Shown: positions 50,795 through 60,843 of the stretch, in pieces | Numbering within the stretch: position 1 is the stretch's first letter | How the letters are laid out: each line of letters begins with the position of its first letter | Notes under the pieces: generated by a model | Database searches by the model: none | Told to the model about the DNA's origin: nothing | The model's input: only the letters and a program-made list of their open reading frames with translations | Translations under genes and position numbers: made by a program | NCBI GenBank assembly: GCA_947460175.1 | Contig: CANHGW010000013.1 | Span: 1 to 61,764, forward strand | Source of the DNA: Bacteroidota bacterium | Lineage (GTDB): Bacteria; Bacteroidota; Bacteroidia; Chitinophagales; Chitinophagaceae | Direction: 5' to 3' | DNA length: 61,764 nucleotides

Positions 50795-51235
50795 ATGAAA
50801 TCCATACGAATCGTACTGATGGCTAGTATAACGCTTTTTTCATGTAACACCCATAAGCCTACAACAGAATCCAACAATGCAAATTCTAAATTGATAACAG
50901 ACTACTTCAATGCGTTTAATCAACACAATTGGACAAAGATGGCAGCTATGTATACCGATACAGCTGATTTTAAAGACCCCTCACTCGGTACAGAAATCGT
51001 AAAGCAAACAAGACAGCAAACCATTGATAAATACTCAGAATTGTCAAAACTATTTCCAGATATTCATGATTCTATCACAGCCATATACCCTTCAGATGAT
51101 CAACATATCGTAGTAGAATTTATTTCAACAGGTACGGCACAAGATTTTTCTAAATTTAAATTGCCTATTAGTACCATTTTCACGATCGAAAATGGATTTA
51201 TCACTAAGGATTTTACTTATTATGACAATAAATAA
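50795..51235 (+). CDS. NTF2/SnoaL-like lipoprotein
   Basis: A 146-residue lipoprotein (lipobox TLFSC, Cys17). The mature domain is a SnoaL-like fold: LITDYFNAFNQHNWTKMAAMY, DFKDPSLGTE, and strands ending DFTYYDN. Members include small hydrolases and isomerases as well as non-catalytic binders; the catalytic residue cannot be placed. Follows the second VOC gene by 56 bp. The 190 bp downstream hold only the icd promoter. Confidence 0.82.
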   Translation: MKSIRIVLMASITLFSCNTHKPTTESNNANSKLITDYFNAFNQHNWTKMAAMYTDTADFKDPSLGTEIVKQTRQQTIDKYSELSKLFPDIHDSITAIYPSDDQHIVVEFISTGTAQDFSKFKLPISTIFTIENGFITKDFTYYDNK

Positions 51236-51384
51236 ACGTTGCATGACGTGGATGTAATAGTTTTATTACTAGCAACCTAGTCTATTTCATATATAAAATC
51301 ATTTTTCTAGAATAAAATAAGCATTCATTTCTGCGCTGTTGGAATATTTCACAATTTCGAGTAGTTTTTCGAAAAGTGTTTAAT

Positions 51385-51392
51385 TACATTTG
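51385..51392 (+). promoter_or_regulatory. -7 promoter element upstream of icd
   Basis: TACATTTG perfectly matches TAnnTTTG, 34 bp before the icd ATG, giving a leader of about 28 nt. No clear TTTG -33 box is present. Confidence 0.45.
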
Positions 51393-51426
51393 CATACAAT
51401 AACATTAAAAAAATCAAACAAATAAA

Positions 51427-52656
51427 ATGGCAAAAATACAAGTATCCAACCCCGTTGTAGAAATCGATGGCGACGAAATGACAAGAATTATATGGAAATT
51501 CATCAAAGAAAAATTGATACTTCCTTATGTAGAAGTCCCTATTCAATATTATGACTTGGGTATCGAAATGCGCGACGAAACCAACGATCAAATCACAATC
51601 GATTGTGCTAATGCTGTAAAAGCTTGTGGCGTAGGTATTAAATGCGCAACAATCACGCCCGACGAAGCCCGTGTGAAAGAATTCAATTTGAAACAAATGT
51701 GGAAATCGCCCAATGGCACTATTCGTAACATTTTGGATGGCACAGTATTTCGTGAGCCAATAGTAATGAAAAATGTACCAAGACTAGTTCCCAACTGGAC
51801 AGCACCTATCATAGTAGGTCGTCATGCATTTGGTGATCAATACCGTGCCACTGATACTGTCATTAAAGGAAAAGGGAAATTGACGATGACCTTTCAACCA
51901 GAAGAAGGTGGTGAAGCGCAAACATTTGAAGTCTATAACTACAAAGGAGATGGCGTGGCATTGTGTATGTATAATACCGACGAAAGTATTTATGGATTTG
52001 CACGTAGTTGTTTCAATATGGCCTTGAGTAAAAAATGGCCTTTGTATTTATCTACTAAAAATACAATTCTTAAAAAATACGATGGTCGATTTAAAGATAT
52101 TTTTGAAGAAGTTTATGACAATGAATTTAAGGCACAATATGAAGCAGCAGGCATTACATACGAACATCGATTAATCGATGACATGGTAGCTTCTGCATTG
52201 AAATGGAATGGCAATTTTGTATGGGCTTGTAAAAACTACGATGGTGATGTACAAAGTGATACTGTAGCACAAGGCTTTGGCTCATTAGGTCTAATGACAT
52301 CTGTATTAATTACACCTGATGGAAAAATAATGGAAGCTGAAGCTGCACACGGTACTGTAACCCGTCACTTCCGCGATCATCAGGCTGGTAAACCTACAAG
52401 CACAAATCCAATCGCATCTATCTTTGCTTGGACTCGCGGCCTAGCTTTCAGAGGAAAATTGGATAACAATCAAGCATTGATTGATTTTTGCAATAATCTT
52501 GAAACTGTATGTATTGAAACCGTTGAAAGTGGCATTATGACCAAAGACTTAGCGGTGTGCATTCATGGCAATAAGGTAAACCATGGCGAACATTATGTTT
52601 ATACAGAAGAATTTTTGGATGCCTTAGATGCCAATTTGCAAAAGAAGATGGCTTAA
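51427..52656 (+). CDS. icd: NADP-dependent isocitrate dehydrogenase, eukaryote-type (type II)
   Basis: Oxidative decarboxylation of isocitrate to 2-oxoglutarate in the citric acid cycle. The 409-residue protein belongs to the homodimeric class shared with eukaryotes: [14 protein letters not shown] at the N-terminus, [19 protein letters not shown] (substrate loop), [13 protein letters not shown], and NADP-site residues in [13 protein letters not shown]. Full length. Monocistronic: it has its own -7 box and a strong terminator right after the stop. Confidence 0.96.
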   Translation: MAKIQVSNPVVEIDGDEMTRIIWKFIKEKLILPYVEVPIQYYDLGIEMRDETNDQITIDCANAVKACGVGIKCATITPDEARVKEFNLKQMWKSPNGTIRNILDGTVFREPIVMKNVPRLVPNWTAPIIVGRHAFGDQYRATDTVIKGKGKLTMTFQPEEGGEAQTFEVYNYKGDGVALCMYNTDESIYGFARSCFNMALSKKWPLYLSTKNTILKKYDGRFKDIFEEVYDNEFKAQYEAAGITYEHRLIDDMVASALKWNGNFVWACKNYDGDVQSDTVAQGFGSLGLMTSVLITPDGKIMEAEAAHGTVTRHFRDHQAGKPTSTNPIASIFAWTRGLAFRGKLDNNQALIDFCNNLETVCIETVESGIMTKDLAVCIHGNKVNHGEHYVYTEEFLDALDANLQKKMA

Positions 52657-52677
52657 TACTATTCTCATAAATGAAAC

Positions 52678-52707
52678 AAAGCCGGCAATGTTATTGCCGG
52701 CTTTTTT
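52678..52707 (+). terminator. Rho-independent terminator of icd
   Basis: A perfect 12-bp stem (AAAGCCGGCAAT at 52678-52689, complement at 52693-52704) with a 3-nt loop, ending in TTTTTT at 52702-52707. It starts 22 bp after the icd stop. Confidence 0.9.
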
Positions 52708-52796
52708 ATTAAAAAGATGAAATTGAATGAATGTATTGCTGCATTTACATTTCTCAATCTTTTTAGCTACTTTTGACTCACTATTTTTATAACTTT

Positions 52797-54998
52797 ATGG
52801 CTAAAAAGAACCTTGTACATTCTGTACCCGGCACTGAATCTATTGAGAAAATCAATGATAAGTATACATTGAACGATGGACTACCCAAGGGTACCAATCC
52901 AATTTGGAATCAATTATTTTTTGCAAGCTTAGCTGCTGTTTTTATTTTAATGACTATTATGAGTTTCTCATATGGCATTAGTGGCGATGAAGTAGACATG
53001 AATGAATATGGGAAGCAAATCTTGAAATATTTTGCATCTTTCGGATCCGATCAATCTGTTTTCTTAAGTTCGGACCAATTGATTGCAGCTAAAGTTTACA
53101 ATTACAATCGCGACAATGTAGTTCAATATTATGGAGGTTTGTTTGATTTGATTTGTGCTGTCATCAATAAAATTTCACCATTGGAAGAATACACCACTCG
53201 TCATATACTGAATGCATGGGCTGGATTTTTAGCCATATTTTTTGTAGCAAAAATTGCAGTACGTATCATGAATAAACAAGCGGGAACTATTGCCATATGG
53301 TTGATGTTTTTATCACCGTTCTTTTTAGGTCATGCAATGAATAATCCTAAAGATATTCCTTTTGCCGCTACTTATATCATGGCTATCTATTTTATAATAA
53401 GATTGTTTGATCGTCTACCCTCTCCAAGTAAAAAAGATTATGCATGGGCCATTTTAAGTATTGGTGCAACCATCAATGTTCGTGTGGGTGGCATTTTATT
53501 GATACCTTATTTGGTTGTATTTGCAGGCATTATTTTTATTGTTAAAACAAAATTTCAGGATGAAAAAGTTTCAATTTTCTCTTTTTTCAAACCTATAGCA
53601 ATCACAGGTATATTGGGTTATTTGGCCGGTAGTTTATTGTGGCCATATGGCATCCAAAACCCAATCAGCAATCCATTAACGGCTTTAAGCGAAATGAGTA
53701 ATTTCAAAGTGAGTCTTGGACAATTATTTGAAGGAGCAAAAATTCCATCGGCCGAATTGGGACCCGATTTTTTAATTAAAAGTTTCATTTTCACCAATAC
53801 ATTTGCTGTATTGGCAGGCATTTGTTTGATGTTTGTATTTGTATGGCCATTCAGGAAAAATAGCAACGCAGCCATCTTATATTTCATTGCGTTTACTGCC
53901 TTTTTCCCATTATTATATATCATCTATACCAAAGCCAATGTATATCATGCTTGGCGACATGTATTATTTATTTTCCCTTCCATGATTGTTCTAGTTGCAT
54001 TTGGGTGGGAGAAAATCATTGATTTTTTTGATTCTAAGAAAATAAAAATAGCTGGCTTGGGTATGCTAGGATTTCTAATTCTCGAACCACTCTATTTTAT
54101 AGCGAGTACCTTTCCCAACACTGTTACATATTACAATCAATTGGTAGGTGGTGTACAGGGTGCTTATACCAATTACGAGGTTGATTATTACTATAATTCG
54201 CTTAAGCAAAGTGCTGACTGGTTTAAGAAAAATGAGTTGCCAAAATTGGATAAGAACAAAAAGACTATCATTTATAGTAATGCAGCCCATATTTTGACAC
54301 ATTATTTCGAAAACGAAAAAAATATTGTGATCGATTATATTCGATATCCAGAACGTAGTCAAAAGGATTGGGATTATGTAATATTTCATATCGCCCTGAT
54401 TCCAACCGAAGATTTAAAAACAGGCAATTGGTTACCACCTTCTACCCTATTCAAGGCTGAAAGTCAAGGCAAAGTATTGAGTGCAGTTATAAAGCGACCT
54501 TCACATGACGATTTCAAGGGATTCAATGCATTGAATCTAAATCAAGCAGATAGCGCAATTCTTTACTTCGATCGATACCTCAAAGCAGATCCAACGAATA
54601 CGAGCATATTGAATACACAAGGTAATATTTTAATGCAACTTGGTAGAATTGACAGTGCAGAAAAATACATTAATCAATCCTACAAAATAGATTCGTCTGG
54701 GATGGAAACCAAACAGATGTATGGTATGATTCGATTACAAAAAAATGATTTTGCAACTGCACAAAAGATATTTACAGAAATGATTCAAGCAAATCCACAA
54801 TATCCTAAAGGGTATTATTTCTTAGGCATGGCACAACTCGGAAGTGGAAATGCACAACAAGCATTGAACAATTTCAATACAGCTTCACAAGATGAATCCA
54901 TTCGTCAAAATTGCTACAAACTAATGGGTGATTGCTATATGAAATTGGGCAATCAACAAGAAGCAATGAAACTCTATCAGGCTGCTGGTTTACAATAA
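52797..54998 (+). CDS. GT-C glycosyltransferase-like membrane protein with C-terminal TPRs
   Basis: A 733-residue protein: about 45 polar residues, then about 10 membrane helices (about 40-440) with an acidic first loop SYGISGDEVDMNEYG and HAMNNPKDIPFAATY, resembling GT39-type GT-C enzymes that use polyprenyl-phosphate sugars, then a soluble domain and four tetratricopeptide repeats (about 590-733, for example ADSAILYFDRYLKADPTNT). TPRs fused to GT-C enzymes probably dock partner proteins on the outer face of the membrane. The ATG at 52797 is chosen since a TACTTTTG box (52768-52775) sits between it and an upstream ATG at 52773, which lies inside that box. The heptose genes follow after 80 bp, so glycan assembly is a reasonable inference. 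Confidence 0.85.
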   Translation: MAKKNLVHSVPGTESIEKINDKYTLNDGLPKGTNPIWNQLFFASLAAVFILMTIMSFSYGISGDEVDMNEYGKQILKYFASFGSDQSVFLSSDQLIAAKVYNYNRDNVVQYYGGLFDLICAVINKISPLEEYTTRHILNAWAGFLAIFFVAKIAVRIMNKQAGTIAIWLMFLSPFFLGHAMNNPKDIPFAATYIMAIYFIIRLFDRLPSPSKKDYAWAILSIGATINVRVGGILLIPYLVVFAGIIFIVKTKFQDEKVSIFSFFKPIAITGILGYLAGSLLWPYGIQNPISNPLTALSEMSNFKVSLGQLFEGAKIPSAELGPDFLIKSFIFTNTFAVLAGICLMFVFVWPFRKNSNAAILYFIAFTAFFPLLYIIYTKANVYHAWRHVLFIFPSMIVLVAFGWEKIIDFFDSKKIKIAGLGMLGFLILEPLYFIASTFPNTVTYYNQLVGGVQGAYTNYEVDYYYNSLKQSADWFKKNELPKLDKNKKTIIYSNAAHILTHYFENEKNIVIDYIRYPERSQKDWDYVIFHIALIPTEDLKTGNWLPPSTLFKAESQGKVLSAVIKRPSHDDFKGFNALNLNQADSAILYFDRYLKADPTNTSILNTQGNILMQLGRIDSAEKYINQSYKIDSSGMETKQMYGMIRLQKNDFATAQKIFTEMIQANPQYPKGYYFLGMAQLGSGNAQQALNNFNTASQDESIRQNCYKLMGDCYMKLGNQQEAMKLYQAAGLQ

Positions 54999-55078
54999 CT
55001 TTAAGAACCCACTTCAATTCATCTAAATAATAAATCGTAATTTGCAGGTCTTAAAATTCATTTAAATACAATTTCACA

Positions 55079-55660
55079 ATGAGCGCACAAATAAAATCAA
55101 TCATACAATCTTCCATTTCAACCAAACAACAAATTCTTGAAAATGATGAATTGATTGCAATTTTAGAGGAATGTAGTAATATCATTACTCAAGCATTTAA
55201 AGATGGCAAGAAAGTTCTCTTTTGTGGGAATGGTGGTAGTGCTGCAGATGCACAGCATTTGGCAGCCGAATTCAGTGGTCGATTCTATACCGATCGTGAA
55301 GCACTTCCAGCTGAAGCATTGCATTGTAATACATCGTACATTACAGCTGTTGCTAACGATTATAGTTACGATGTAGTGTATGCTCGTATGATTAATGGTA
55401 TCGGAAAACCAGGTGATGTTTTAGTAGGTTTATCTACAAGTGGAAATTCTAAAAATATTGTTGAAGCTTTTAAAACTGCTAAAACAAAAAACATGATTAC
55501 AATCGGATTCACAGGTGAATCGGGTGGAATAATGAAGAATATGAGCGATTATCTTCTCAATGTACCAAGCAATGATACGCCTCGTATTCAAGAATCTCAT
55601 ATCATGCTTGGACATATCATTTGTCAACTAGTAGAAGAAAAATATTTTTCTCATGCATAG
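55079..55660 (+). CDS. gmhA: Sedoheptulose 7-phosphate isomerase
   Basis: Converts sedoheptulose 7-phosphate to D-glycero-D-manno-heptose 7-phosphate, the first step of activated heptose synthesis. The 193-residue SIS-domain protein has FCGNGGSAADAQHLAAEFSG (substrate phosphate loop), LSTSGNSKN and ESHIMLGHIICQLVE with the His ligand. The gene overlaps hddC by 8 bp, which overlaps the phosphatase gene by 4 bp: a co-translated operon. Confidence 0.94.
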   Translation: MSAQIKSIIQSSISTKQQILENDELIAILEECSNIITQAFKDGKKVLFCGNGGSAADAQHLAAEFSGRFYTDREALPAEALHCNTSYITAVANDYSYDVVYARMINGIGKPGDVLVGLSTSGNSKNIVEAFKTAKTKNMITIGFTGESGGIMKNMSDYLLNVPSNDTPRIQESHIMLGHIICQLVEEKYFSHA

Positions 55661-56369
55661 AGATTGTATCATACTCGCTGGTGGAATGGGCACTCGATTA
55701 CAATCAGTTGTAAACGATAAACCAAAATGCCTTGCAGAAGTTAATGGGAAACCATTTCTTTATTATATCTGTCAGCATCTATCCAAGTATCATTTTTGCA
55801 AAGTCATATTTTCTGTTGGATATAAAAAAGACATGGTGATTGACTATGTAATGAGTCATCGAGATGAATTCAAATTTGCATTTGATTTTGCCGAAGAAGA
55901 CGAACCATTGGGTACAGGAGGTGCTATTTTAAATGCTTTACAATATTCAGATACGCAAGATTTTTTTGTGATTAATGGAGATACATTTTTTGATGTCAAT
56001 TATGATGAAATGTCTTTTTGGCAAGAAAACAAAATGGCTGATTGTACCTTGGCACTCAAACCTATGCAAAACGCTGATCGGTATGGATTAGTGAATATGA
56101 ATGATGAAAGTCAAATTATAGGATTTGAAGAAAAAAAAACTGGATCATCCGGGCTTATCAATGGAGGTGTTTATTGTATTTTCAGAAACTCATTTTTAAA
56201 TATCCCTTTCCCTCAAAAATTCTCTTTTGAAAAAGATTATCTTGAAAAAATGATCAACGAACGAGATATGATTGGATATGTAAGTGACAATTATTTTATC
56301 GACATTGGTATTCCAGAAGATTATGCAAAAGCACAAACCGAAATACCCGCTTTATTTTCCACCATATGA
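55653..56369 (+). CDS. hddC: D-glycero-alpha-D-manno-heptose 1-phosphate guanylyltransferase type
   Basis: A 238-residue nucleotidyltransferase: LAGGMGTRLQSVVNDKPKCLAEVNG at the N-terminus, EEDEPLGTGGAIL, NGDTFFDVNY (metal-binding Asp), and NGGVYCIF. The KPKCLAEVNGKPFL segment fits HddC, which makes GDP-heptose, better than sugar-1-phosphate thymidylyl- or uridylyltransferases, and the neighbours GmhA and a GmhB-like phosphatase support it. Overlaps gmhA by 8 bp. Confidence 0.85.
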   Translation: MHRDCIILAGGMGTRLQSVVNDKPKCLAEVNGKPFLYYICQHLSKYHFCKVIFSVGYKKDMVIDYVMSHRDEFKFAFDFAEEDEPLGTGGAILNALQYSDTQDFFVINGDTFFDVNYDEMSFWQENKMADCTLALKPMQNADRYGLVNMNDESQIIGFEEKKTGSSGLINGGVYCIFRNSFLNIPFPQKFSFEKDYLEKMINERDMIGYVSDNYFIDIGIPEDYAKAQTEIPALFSTI

Positions 56370-56929
56370 GTTTTCTAAAAAATATTGATGCTACTTGGAC
56401 ATTATTTCTTGATAGAGATGGAGTATTAAATATTGAAAAAGATCAAGATTATATTCGCAATGTTGATGAATTTATTTTTTATGATGATGTCTTATCTCAT
56501 TTTCCAATTCTAAATAAAACATTCGGAAAAATAATAATCGTAACAAATCAACGTGGTATAGGCAAAGGACTCATGACACATGATGACCTTCATTCTATCC
56601 ATTCATTTCTATTGACCGAAATCAATAAACATGATGGACATATTCATCAGTTTTATTATGCTCCTGATTTAGAAAACGATTCAATCGATCGAAAACCTAA
56701 TATAGGCATGGGTTTAAAAGCTAAACAAGAATTTCCAGAGATCGATTTTTCAAAAAGCATTATGGTTGGAAATAATATATCAGACATGGAATTTGGCAAA
56801 CGGCTTGGTATGAAAACCGTCTATGTCAATACCACCAAACCTAGAACTGAATTACATGAAAGCATTGATTTACTTCAAAATTCATTGCCTGATTTTTGCA
56901 AATTGATTCAATCGGAAATAAATATGTAA
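56366..56929 (+). CDS. HAD-IIIA phosphatase, GmhB-like
   Basis: By position this should be the heptose bisphosphate 7-phosphatase. The 187-residue protein has the HAD motifs LDRDGVLN (I), VTNQ (II) and RKP with the Lys (III), and VGNNISDMEFG (IV). Two differences from classical GmhB: the zinc-binding cysteines (the C-x-H / C-x-C loop before RKP) are absent, and motif IV reads GNNISD in place of GDxxxD. Similar cysteine-free forms may be common in the phylum. Overlaps hddC by 4 bp (ATGA); the secreted BNR gene follows after 23 bp. Confidence 0.82.
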   Translation: MSFLKNIDATWTLFLDRDGVLNIEKDQDYIRNVDEFIFYDDVLSHFPILNKTFGKIIIVTNQRGIGKGLMTHDDLHSIHSFLLTEINKHDGHIHQFYYAPDLENDSIDRKPNIGMGLKAKQEFPEIDFSKSIMVGNNISDMEFGKRLGMKTVYVNTTKPRTELHESIDLLQNSLPDFCKLIQSEINM

Positions 56930-56952
56930 TTTCGAATTACAATTCTATTTTC

Positions 56953-59382
56953 ATGCGAATTTTAATCCTACTACTACTCTCTTCAATTTCATTTGCACAA
57001 AATCATCTTCCTTGTTTGCAAGAAAGTGAGTACAAATCTAACTGGACATTTCTTGGCCCCAAAAATCCAGAATCAAAATTAGCCGATCAGCATGCAGGCG
57101 TTATTACATCAATTTCGGTCAATCCGAACGATACAAACGAAATCTATATTGGCACTATGACTTCTGGATTATTTCACTCTACAAATCGAGGAAAATCATG
57201 GACTTGCCTGACCGACAATTTTATGTATCCAGTACTTGGTGTTTCAGATATTCATGTAAATTATACAGTTACTCCACATTCCATATTCATTGCTACCGGC
57301 TCGAGCAATACTTGGTATGATGCACCAAACTTTGGAATACTTTATTCTTCTAACAATGGATTATCATGGTCAGAAGCTCAGATACAAGACAACAAAACAT
57401 TTTTTTCAATTGAAATAAAAAAAATAATTGAAGGTAAAAATGGCTCCCCATGGTATGCCTATGGATTAAAAGAAATACTTCGTTCGAAGGATAAAGGATT
57501 GTCATGGGAAATAATATATTCTCCAGACAAATATCCTGAACTTTTTTACAATAAAGAATTTCAGATTATTTCTATGGAAATATCCGACGATGAACATCAA
57601 TTATTTTTTACAACACGCGCAAATCCAATTTTCAATTCAGACCAAACTAAGATTCTACTTGAAAGTGAATTTATTGAAATAAAAGACTGTCATAAAAGCA
57701 TTACGTCATCCCAATTTATTAAACATACACAAGAATTAAAAAATCTATACGAGAATAAAATTTCGAATCCTACTTATGCTTTAAAATTAAGCAGAGATCA
57801 AGAAAATACACTATGGGTTGATCGAACGTTTGTAAATACAAGAGAACATGCTATTTACAACTACGAAATTGAAACAAATCAGCTAATCAAAATTAATACT
57901 CCTAACAACAAATACTTGCCCGAAGATATCTATTGGCGCAAAGGTTTGATTCAACATAAAACCAACCCAGCCATTCAATATTTTTGTGGAAATTTATTTT
58001 ATAAATCTATTGATAGTGGAAATACATTTCAGCCGATGTACGGATATAGCTATGGCTACGACAATGTACCACATGCCGATATTAGAAGCATTCTTATAAC
58101 TCATTTTAGTAAAAGCAGCTTGGATGACGAAATCTATTTAGGAACAGATGGGGGACTCTCATACTCTTCAGATGGTGGTCGAACATTTCGAAATCTCAAT
58201 GGCACATCCTTGCAAATCACTCAATTTTTTGGAGTTGGATCATCTCCATTTAGTGGTGCTATCAGTGCAGGTTCGCAAGACAATTCTATCATGACCTATT
58301 TGCCCACATCAAAAGAATGGGTACATGATGTTCGAGGAGATGGCTATGATGTAGAATACAGCAAAGCATTACCTGGCGAAGCTTTTGGGCAATATAATTC
58401 CAGGTATATGATGCGAACACTCAATGACAAAGCCCCCTTTGATGTGAATGCATTTATAGAACCTAAAGAAGCAGCCAGTAATAAAAAAACTATTGTGACG
58501 CACAAAAATGGGAATTGCTATTTTGCTGAATTTCAATTTCATATTCTACGAAAAGGAACTACGACATGGGAACATTATCCTACAGGTAGTCCTCACCCAT
58601 CTTTAGCGTTTGCAGTGAGTGAATCAGATGCAAACATTGTATATTTATCAGGCTATTGGAATAAATTATTTAAATCGATTGATGGAGGAAAAACATTTAA
58701 GGATATTTCTTCGAATGTAAAAATAGGTGATCGAGTATTAAGTGATACACGCATACATGCCATTTGTATATCTCCCACAAATCCTGAAAAGGTATGGATT
58801 AGTTTGGGCTATTTTGGCGATTATTATAATCCATGTAACACATCAGAACGAGTCTTGTATTCACCTGATGGAGGTACATCATGGATTAATTTCACAGAAG
58901 GATTACCCGCCTATTATGTTACAGATATTGTATACTTAGATGGCAGTGATGACGCCCTCATGGCAAGTACATTTGAAGGTATTTTCTTTCGAAAATCATT
59001 GACTGATACATGGAAATTATTTTCAACCGATTTCCCTAAAACCATCGTTACTGAATTAAATATAAATTATTGTAGAGGAAAATTAATTGCAGCCACCTAT
59101 GGAAGAGGCTTATGGGAAACAGATCTACCTTCAATCAATTACTCCAATCCAATTGTAATTAAGAAAAATACTGTATTTGAAACTTCACTTCCTACAGAAG
59201 CAATGCCCATATCAACTGATATCGTCATTAAAAAAAATAAAACACTGACTATCAATTGTGCTGTTCATATTGCAAAAGGAAAAAGCATATGGTTAAAAAA
59301 TATAAATCAACTTGTTTTGGGTACAAACGGAAGAATTCTGACTGAATGTGGTGAAAAATGGAACGGTATAAAAATTAAGTAA
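56953..59382 (+). CDS. Secreted BNR/sortilin-repeat protein
   Basis: An 809-residue protein from the ATG at 56953, which starts the signal peptide MRILILLLLSSISFAQ; an earlier ATG at 56896 would place 19 residues before it inside the phosphatase gene. At least seven Asp-box motifs (STNRGKSW, SSNNGLSW, SKDKGLSW, SIDSGNTF, SSDGGRTF, SIDGGKTF, SPDGGTSW) indicate a beta-propeller of the sortilin/VPS10 or glycosidase type; no catalytic set was recognised. It ends in CGEKWNGIKIK without a sorting domain. Related Bacteroidota proteins usually continue after this segment, so it may be truncated, yet no remnant follows. Confidence 0.85.
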   Translation: MRILILLLLSSISFAQNHLPCLQESEYKSNWTFLGPKNPESKLADQHAGVITSISVNPNDTNEIYIGTMTSGLFHSTNRGKSWTCLTDNFMYPVLGVSDIHVNYTVTPHSIFIATGSSNTWYDAPNFGILYSSNNGLSWSEAQIQDNKTFFSIEIKKIIEGKNGSPWYAYGLKEILRSKDKGLSWEIIYSPDKYPELFYNKEFQIISMEISDDEHQLFFTTRANPIFNSDQTKILLESEFIEIKDCHKSITSSQFIKHTQELKNLYENKISNPTYALKLSRDQENTLWVDRTFVNTREHAIYNYEIETNQLIKINTPNNKYLPEDIYWRKGLIQHKTNPAIQYFCGNLFYKSIDSGNTFQPMYGYSYGYDNVPHADIRSILITHFSKSSLDDEIYLGTDGGLSYSSDGGRTFRNLNGTSLQITQFFGVGSSPFSGAISAGSQDNSIMTYLPTSKEWVHDVRGDGYDVEYSKALPGEAFGQYNSRYMMRTLNDKAPFDVNAFIEPKEAASNKKTIVTHKNGNCYFAEFQFHILRKGTTTWEHYPTGSPHPSLAFAVSESDANIVYLSGYWNKLFKSIDGGKTFKDISSNVKIGDRVLSDTRIHAICISPTNPEKVWISLGYFGDYYNPCNTSERVLYSPDGGTSWINFTEGLPAYYVTDIVYLDGSDDALMASTFEGIFFRKSLTDTWKLFSTDFPKTIVTELNINYCRGKLIAATYGRGLWETDLPSINYSNPIVIKKNTVFETSLPTEAMPISTDIVIKKNKTLTINCAVHIAKGKSIWLKNINQLVLGTNGRILTECGEKWNGIKIK

Positions 59383-59455
59383 ACTAAGTTAGTAACGTTC
59401 AGTTACAATAGCTATTACACTCAATTCACTATCTTCGCCCATTATTCTTTAGCTT

Positions 59456-60784
59456 ATGACCTTTGATGATTTAAACCTAAGTACACCGCTACTCAATGCT
59501 CTAAACGATATGGGGTATACAAATCCTACTACGATTCAACATCGAGTATTCCCTATTGTCATGTCAGGTAGAGATGTATGTGGTATTGCACAAACTGGCA
59601 CTGGTAAAACATATGCTTACTTATTACCTTGTCTTCGTCAATGGAAATTCACGAAAGAAAAGGCCCCCGAAATATTTATTATTGTACCTACACGCGAATT
59701 GGTAGCACAAGTGGTAGAAGCCGTAAAAGAATTGACAACCTACATGAATTTAAAAGTGGTAGGCGTTTATGGTGGTGTCAATATCAATACCCAAAAATTA
59801 CAAATCATGGAAGGCGTGAATGTATTAGTTGCCACGCCAGGTCGCTTATACGACCTTGCTTTAAATGGTGTATTGAAAACAAAAATGGTAAAAAAATTAA
59901 TCATTGATGAAGTAGATGAAATGTTGAATCTTGGATTTAGAACTCAACTTAAAAACATACTAGAACTGTTACCAGCCAAACGTCAAAACTTACTTTTTTC
60001 GGCAACAATTACTGAAGATGTAGAAGCATTAATCGATACTTATTTTAATGATCCCATACGTGTAGAGGCAGCTCCTACAGGAACTCCATTGGAAAATATT
60101 ATTCAAACAGGTTATGAAGTGCCCAATTTTTACACCAAGGTAAACTTGTTGGAATTACTCCTTACTGAAGATGAAACAATGACCAAAGTACTTGTCTTTG
60201 CTGCAACAAAGCAATTAGCTGATCAATTGTACGAACAACTTGAAAATAAGTTTCCAGGTACTGCAGGCGTTATTCATTCCAACAAAGAACAAAATCATCG
60301 TTTCAATACTGTCAAACAATTTCAAGAAGGGAATTACCGATTCATCATCGCAACAGATATTGTAGCAAGAGGTATTGATATAGCAGAGGTTACGCATGTT
60401 ATAAATTTTGATACACCCGATGTTCCAGAAAACTATATCCATCGTATAGGACGTACAGGTCGTGCAGACAAAAAAGGAATTGCAATCACATTTATTACAG
60501 AACGTGAGCAACCTGCATTAGAAGCAATTGAAGCATTGATGAAATATAAAGTGCCCTTACACCCTTTGCCTTCTCATCTAATTATTTCAAACATATTAAC
60601 CGAAGATGAAAAGCCGAAGGTTTATATGAAAACAATTCAAATCAAATTGCCCAAAAAGGAAGATGTAGGACCTGCCTTTCATCCAAAATCAGCAAAAAAC
60701 AGCAAAGTGAATGTAAAAATTAAGCGTAAAGATATCATGATGAAAAAGTATGGTAAGCCAAAAACGCGAGGAGGGAAAAAATAA
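59456..60784 (+). CDS. DEAD-box RNA helicase (RhlE/CsdA-like)
   Basis: A 442-residue helicase: Q motif around PTTIQ (Gln28), QTGTGKT (46-52), PTREL (78-82), ATPGR (126-130), DEVD (151-154), SAT and HRIGRTGR. The tail (about 390-442) is basic (KSAKNSKVNVKIKRKDIMMKKYGKPKTRGGKK region) and probably binds RNA nonspecifically. General RNA remodelling, ribosome assembly or cold adaptation are likely roles. Separate from the DbpA-like helicase at 22.6 kb. Confidence 0.9.
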   Translation: MTFDDLNLSTPLLNALNDMGYTNPTTIQHRVFPIVMSGRDVCGIAQTGTGKTYAYLLPCLRQWKFTKEKAPEIFIIVPTRELVAQVVEAVKELTTYMNLKVVGVYGGVNINTQKLQIMEGVNVLVATPGRLYDLALNGVLKTKMVKKLIIDEVDEMLNLGFRTQLKNILELLPAKRQNLLFSATITEDVEALIDTYFNDPIRVEAAPTGTPLENIIQTGYEVPNFYTKVNLLELLLTEDETMTKVLVFAATKQLADQLYEQLENKFPGTAGVIHSNKEQNHRFNTVKQFQEGNYRFIIATDIVARGIDIAEVTHVINFDTPDVPENYIHRIGRTGRADKKGIAITFITEREQPALEAIEALMKYKVPLHPLPSHLIISNILTEDEKPKVYMKTIQIKLPKKEDVGPAFHPKSAKNSKVNVKIKRKDIMMKKYGKPKTRGGKK

Positions 60785-60843
60785 TTTCAATTCCTGTGTT
60801 ATTTCCATTTTACATTCTTCGCTAGAAATTATATCTTGCAGAT

